Of a stretch of 43,195 bases of DNA, positions 39,681 through 43,195 are shown one piece after another. Under the pieces are notes generated by a model that was not told the origin of the DNA, did no database searches, and saw nothing but the letters and a program-made list of their open reading frames with translations. Source of the stretch: Phycisphaerales bacterium (GTDB lineage Bacteria > Planctomycetota > Phycisphaerae > UBA1845 > PWPN01); contig JAAYCU010000162.1 of NCBI GenBank assembly GCA_012729595.1, positions 1 to 43,195 of the forward strand, given 5' to 3'. Each line of letters opens with the position of its first letter. The first letter of the stretch is position 1. The position numbers and the translations under genes were made by a program.

Positions 39681-41912
39681 TCAGCTCCCGCCAATCCGCA
39701 AGGCCGTGCCCATCTGATACACCAGCAGGGCCGCCAGGTAGGCCAACCCGGTCAGGTAGCCGAACATGAACATAGGCCAGCGCCAACCATTGGTTTCCCG
39801 ACGGACAACGGCCACGGTACCTATACATTGGCAGCTAAGAGCAAAAAACACCAACAGGCTGGCGGCCACCAGGGGCGTAAATATTTTACTGCCGTCAGGC
39901 CGTCGGGCATCGGCCAAGTGCTCGCGTAATTGGCGAGGATCATCCTGCGTGTTTTCGATGCTGTAAACTACGCCCATAGTGCCTAAAAACACTTCCCTGG
40001 CGGCGAAGCTGCTCAAGATACCCAAGCTGATTTTCCAGTCGTAACCAAGAGGTCGGAATACCGGTTCCACGAACCGGCCGACGCGGCTGGCGAAACTGTG
40101 TTGTAAGACTTCCGATTGATATTCCGCCTGGAAGGCGGAGATTCGCTCTTCCGAGGCCCCCTGCTCCACCAGTTCCGCTTCCCGAGACGCGTAATATTTC
40201 TCACGAGCGGCGTCTCTTGGAAAACTCATCAGGGCCCACAGGATAATGGTTATGGCCAGGATAACCGTGCCTGCCCGCGCCAGAAACAAACCGCAACGGT
40301 CCACAACTTCGCGTAGTATTGATGACCACCGCGGTAGACGATAGGGCGGCAACTCGATTAAAAATGTGGGACGCGGGCTGACCAGGAAAGTCTTTTTGAA
40401 CAACATGGCCAACCCAAGGCCACTCAGCACGCCGAAGAGATACAAACCAAGCAGTACCAAGGCTTTCATCCCAGCCGAAACCGGTAGGCAAGCCGCCACC
40501 AGCATCGTATACACCTGCATGCGGGCACTACAAACCATCAATGGAGAAATCAACATTGTGGCCAACCGGTCTTTGGGATTATCGATAGTCCGGGTCGCCA
40601 TGATCCCCGGAACCGCACAGGCATGACAGGAAAGCAAAGGAATAAAACTTCTACCGGGCAACCCCACACGCCGCATGATTCGATCCATTATGATCGCGGC
40701 CCGGGACATATAGCCGGAATCCTCCAGAATCGCCAGAAACAGAAACAGGAAGCATATTTGCGGCAGGAAGACTACCACCGCCCCGACCCCGGCCAGAACC
40801 CCATCACCCAACAGATCCCTGAACAACCCTTCTGGAACAACCACGAACAACAGGCTGCGCAGACTGTGAACCGCCCCTTCGATCGCCCCGATCAGTGGAT
40901 CGGATAAGACGAAGATCGAGTAGAACATGGCCGACATTAACATCCCGAAAAACAGCAAGCCCCATATACGGTGGGTGGCAAACAGGTCGAACCGCTCGCC
41001 GGCCGATCTCCGGCTTTCCACTGGAGCGGTTAGTACATCGGCTACGACCTGCTCAAGCCAATCAAAGCGGGCCGAAGATATTTCCGCAGTCGGCACAACT
41101 CCGGTCGCGGCCAATTTCCGACGGGCAGCTTGCAGGGCGTTAACCGCCTCTGACGACAAATGGGTTTCACCACCAGAATCGTTCTGACTTAAAAGCAAGG
41201 CGGCCAGACCGTTTTCGTTGCCGACATCCGTCGCTCGGTCGGCGGCGATGGTCGAGGCCACGTTAGCTATCTCGTGTTCGAGTATATCCTGCGTCGTCCA
41301 TTGGCGGCGGGGACGCCTATCTTTTTCCATATGGCGGAAGTTTTCAAGGGTGTGGCGAAGTTCGGCCAGGCCCTCGCGGCTGTGCCCAACTGTCCGGATG
41401 ACCGGGACTCCCAGGTGCGCGGACAGCTTCGCAAGATCCAACTGGTGACCGGACTTTTCCAGAAGGTCCATCATGTTACAGGCTACTACCACCGGGAAAC
41501 CCAACTCGATGATCTGGCTGGCCAGATAAAGATGGCGTTCGAGATTCGTGGCATCGACGACCAGAAGAACCACGTCCGGTTTAGGAACGTCCGCAACCTC
41601 GCCCAGCAGAACTTCCCGAGCGATCTCCTCGTCAGGGCTATTGGGTAACAAGCTGTACGTGCCGGGCAAATCCAGCAGGCGAATGGCCGGATGGCCGATC
41701 AACGCCCCCTCCCGTTTCTCGACCGTGACCCCTGGGTAATTACTAACTTTGTAGCGTAGACCGGTCAGAGCGTTGAAGATCGTGGTTTTACCCGTGTTAG
41801 GATTGCCGATGATGGCGACAAGCATGGACCGCCCTTGACTGGCCTTAGCCGATTTGGTTTTTGGGACAGGCATGCACGCCCCCGCATACGGGTTATCTGG
41901 TGGGGCCGTCAT
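39681..41912 (-). CDS. feoB: Ferrous iron transport protein B
   Basis: A 743-residue iron(II) transporter. The cytoplasmic GTPase has G1 GNPNTGKT (36-43), the switch region YPGVTVEKREG, G3 DLPG and G4 NMMD; the membrane domain has several helices, including the gate segment LSCHACAVPGIMATRTI with its Cys. Length is normal. An extra 30-residue N-terminal stretch precedes MLVAIIGNPNTG; the first ATG (41912) lies 28 bp after feoA, and inner ATGs at 41873 or 41825 are possible starts. It should take up Fe2+ with FeoA; no FeoC is seen. Confidence 0.95.
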   Translation of the reverse strand: MTAPPDNPYAGACMPVPKTKSAKASQGRSMLVAIIGNPNTGKTTIFNALTGLRYKVSNYPGVTVEKREGALIGHPAIRLLDLPGTYSLLPNSPDEEIAREVLLGEVADVPKPDVVLLVVDATNLERHLYLASQIIELGFPVVVACNMMDLLEKSGHQLDLAKLSAHLGVPVIRTVGHSREGLAELRHTLENFRHMEKDRRPRRQWTTQDILEHEIANVASTIAADRATDVGNENGLAALLLSQNDSGGETHLSSEAVNALQAARRKLAATGVVPTAEISSARFDWLEQVVADVLTAPVESRRSAGERFDLFATHRIWGLLFFGMLMSAMFYSIFVLSDPLIGAIEGAVHSLRSLLFVVVPEGLFRDLLGDGVLAGVGAVVVFLPQICFLFLFLAILEDSGYMSRAAIIMDRIMRRVGLPGRSFIPLLSCHACAVPGIMATRTIDNPKDRLATMLISPLMVCSARMQVYTMLVAACLPVSAGMKALVLLGLYLFGVLSGLGLAMLFKKTFLVSPRPTFLIELPPYRLPRWSSILREVVDRCGLFLARAGTVILAITIILWALMSFPRDAAREKYYASREAELVEQGASEERISAFQAEYQSEVLQHSFASRVGRFVEPVFRPLGYDWKISLGILSSFAAREVFLGTMGVVYSIENTQDDPRQLREHLADARRPDGSKIFTPLVAASLLVFFALSCQCIGTVAVVRRETNGWRWPMFMFGYLTGLAYLAALLVYQMGTALRIGGS

Positions 41913-41940
41913 GCCCAGGTGAACGGCTACTCTTCCGCGG

Positions 41941-42237
41941 TCAGGCCGATAAAGGCAACGGCTCGTGGCCGGGTTCTACTAATATGCAACGAGCCAGCCG
42001 ATGACAAAGACCGAATCGACAACCGCCGACTTGGCAGATCAACGGGTCGTTCTTGGTAAGCAGCCGGATGGTTTTACCCTCGCGAATGCCCATTTCCCGC
42101 AATCTTTGGGCGGCGCCGGGTTCGGCTTGGATGTCACGAATAGACAAGCAGCAGCCCACTGGAAAGCTGGCCAGATCACGGGCGGCAGTTTGAGTAATAG
42201 CATCACTACGCAAAATTGGGTCAGCTCCCGAATACAA
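41941..42237 (-). CDS. feoA: Ferrous iron transport protein A
   Basis: A small SH3-like protein of 75-98 residues: FPVGCCLSIRDIQAEPGAAQRLREMGIREGKTIRLLTKNDPLICQVGGCRFGLCHRLARCILVEP matches FeoA, including the LREMGIREG signature. It binds FeoB. The start is uncertain: the frame begins at a TTG (42237), and a second TTG lies about 30 nt inside; the conserved domain starts later. A dyad resembling a Fur-type operator lies at 42266-42282. Confidence 0.9.
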   Translation of the reverse strand: MYSGADPILRSDAITQTAARDLASFPVGCCLSIRDIQAEPGAAQRLREMGIREGKTIRLLTKNDPLICQVGGCRFGLCHRLARCILVEPGHEPLPLSA

Positions 42238-42265
42238 GGCCAGCCGCCATCCCCTGTACGCACAG

Positions 42266-42282
42266 TTGAGACTTAGTCTCTA
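42266..42282. promoter_or_regulatory. Dyad upstream of feoAB, possible metal-regulator operator
   Basis: TTGAGACTTAGTCTCTA contains a perfect 6-1-6 dyad (GAGACT-T-AGTCTC, 42268-42280). The 7-1-7 spacing resembles Fur-family operators (TGATAAT-N-ATTATCA). Position ahead of feoA fits iron control. The regulator is inferred. Confidence 0.4.
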
Positions 42283-42471
42283 TCGCAATTAACTATATCG
42301 ATCCACCGAAGCCATGTCAATAATAACGCCCAGCCAGATTCCAAAATAACTACCAGCCTCATGCCAACACAGCACCACACACATTGCACATCATACACAC
42401 ACACTGCATTCCATCTGTTTGGTGTACGTGCCAATCTACACAATTCTTATCCTGTCCTCGCCATAATGGTC

Positions 42472-43065
42472 TTATAAATTGACGGTTTGCCGGCTATCGG
42501 CCGCATCGCGGGCCTTGATGGAGACTTCTGTTGCCCGGAATGCATCCTCTTGAGGTACCCAGACCGGTTCTCCGCCGCGCAGATCGGCCACGAAGTCGAC
42601 CAGAAGATTGGCCTGGATGTCCGGAACAACCAACGGCTCAGGTGCTGAAGTGTGAGTCATAATCTCGCATAACGATGCAGTATCGCCTATACGGACTTCC
42701 ACGATACCCTCGGAGCCGGCCACGCGCAAGTGGTCGTCACCATGGCTTGCCGCCGTATTCGGACGAAGGTAATCAAAGATCAAGGTCGCTTGCCCGCCAT
42801 TACTCATCTCGAACAGCAACGCCCCGTGGTCCTCGCACTCTGGATACTTGTATCGCCTGGCTGCACGACTGATCCCCGACGAGATGTTCGCAAAATCCTC
42901 CCCCTCTTGGTGGGTTACCCGGGCTATGCTCATCTGGCGGGCGGTGACCTCGGCATATTCCAAACCGGTAACATAACGGGTCCAATCGATTGCGTGAATG
43001 GTAACCCAGGGGATCGAGCCGCCGTATTCCTTTCGTGTCTTGAAAAATCCGTGACGGTCACCTCC
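42472..43065 (-). pseudogene. C-terminal fragment of a Gfo/Idh/MocA-family oxidoreductase
   Basis: Open frame from 43065 (after an in-frame TAG at 43068-43066) to the stop at 42472. It encodes GDRHGFFKTRKEYGGSIPWVTIHAIDWTRYVTGLEYAEVTARQ, typical of the C-terminal substrate-binding domain of Gfo/Idh/MocA proteins, then SNGGQATLIFDYLRP and VAGSEGIVEVR, ending in VWVPQEDAFRATEVSIKARDAADSRQTVNL. The NAD-binding Rossmann half (about 140 residues) is absent; no other frame upstream to the window edge supplies it. The only start in frame is a TTG at 42963, inside the domain. It is most likely a truncated gene. Confidence 0.7.
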
Positions 43066-43195
43066 CTAACCCGAGATTTCCCATTTGACCTCGCCCGGCA
43101 ATGCCGCCGGGCCGTGTTCTGTTATTGTACCAGCGCCCCCCGTTGCGCCTACCCCGTTTTCGAGTTTTCTCCCGTCCCGACGGCTGAAATAACCC
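43066..43195. other. Non-coding end of the window
   Basis: No gene is supported here. It contains a perfect 7-bp hairpin GCCCGGC/GCCGGGC (43093-43099, 43106-43112) and a palindrome GTGAC-G-GTCAC (43051-43061) at the break point of the Gfo/Idh fragment. Confidence 0.4.

Noticed and set aside
42361-42440. CA-rich stretch as a repeat element
   Set aside because: It is only low-complexity CA/AC sequence without a defined unit.

Overview
The window reads as bacterial chromosome of moderate GC, most likely from a member of the Planctomycetota (Phycisphaerae or a relative). The pointers are three proteins with PEP-CTERM tails, a GHL10-family lipoprotein, a Gfo/Idh/MocA remnant, a RuBisCO-like protein paired with a DUF1537 kinase, many lipoproteins of unknown function, and a DnaA whose DNA-binding signature reads GDKNHSTV. 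No phage, plasmid or insertion-sequence genes and no CRISPR array were seen. The lineage is inferred from gene content only.

Layout. 1-900: the end of an unknown gene and the broken tail of a trypsin-like PEP-CTERM protease. 895-5403: pabA/trpG, a GHL10 lipoprotein, an alpha/beta hydrolase, a DoxX-like membrane protein and a Cof-type HAD phosphatase. 5404-6233: non-coding, with a cluster of short palindromes. 6234-10167: a DUF362 protein, convergent with a two-gene operon for a RuBisCO-like protein and a DUF1537 sugar-acid kinase. 10636-12411: two PEP-CTERM proteins. 12635-16819: a co-directional run of dksA-like, lspA, ribD, a small membrane protein and bioF. 16936-22368 (minus strand): an envelope/exopolysaccharide operon with SPOR/TPR lipoprotein, Wzz/GumC, a CpsD-like ATPase lacking its Walker A lysine, a small membrane protein where a polymerase might be expected, and a Wzx flippase. 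22556-26940: an acyl-CoA ligase, dnaA with a possible origin upstream, and a double-GNAT acetyltransferase.

27027-30851: three small lipoproteins, a PIG-L deacetylase and a zinc alcohol dehydrogenase. 31265-33421: an aberrant chorismate synthase homologue, tRNA-Val and a RelE/XRE toxin-antitoxin pair. 33672-37944: a lipoprotein with an internal duplication, guaA and glnA. 38468-42237: a metzincin lipoprotein and feoAB. 42472-43065: a Gfo/Idh C-terminal fragment.

The strongest metabolic unit is the RuBisCO-like protein plus DUF1537 kinase, a pairing known from D-apionate-type sugar-acid catabolism. The most notable regulatory pattern is that several genes (pabA, guaA, the toxin, the alcohol dehydrogenase, a PrcB-like lipoprotein, probably lspA and nearly the HAD gene) have a TANNNT-type -10 box only 6-11 nt before the start codon and mostly no Shine-Dalgarno, which predicts leaderless or near-leaderless mRNAs. 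Other genes (dksA-like, dnaA, the chorismate synthase homologue, the GHL10 lipoprotein) have good Shine-Dalgarno sequences. Odd proteins worth attention are the chorismate synthase homologue with GESHG changed to GGSYQ, the CpsD-like protein without a P-loop lysine, the DksA-like protein with a histone-like tail and an incomplete zinc site, and LspA with a large insert.
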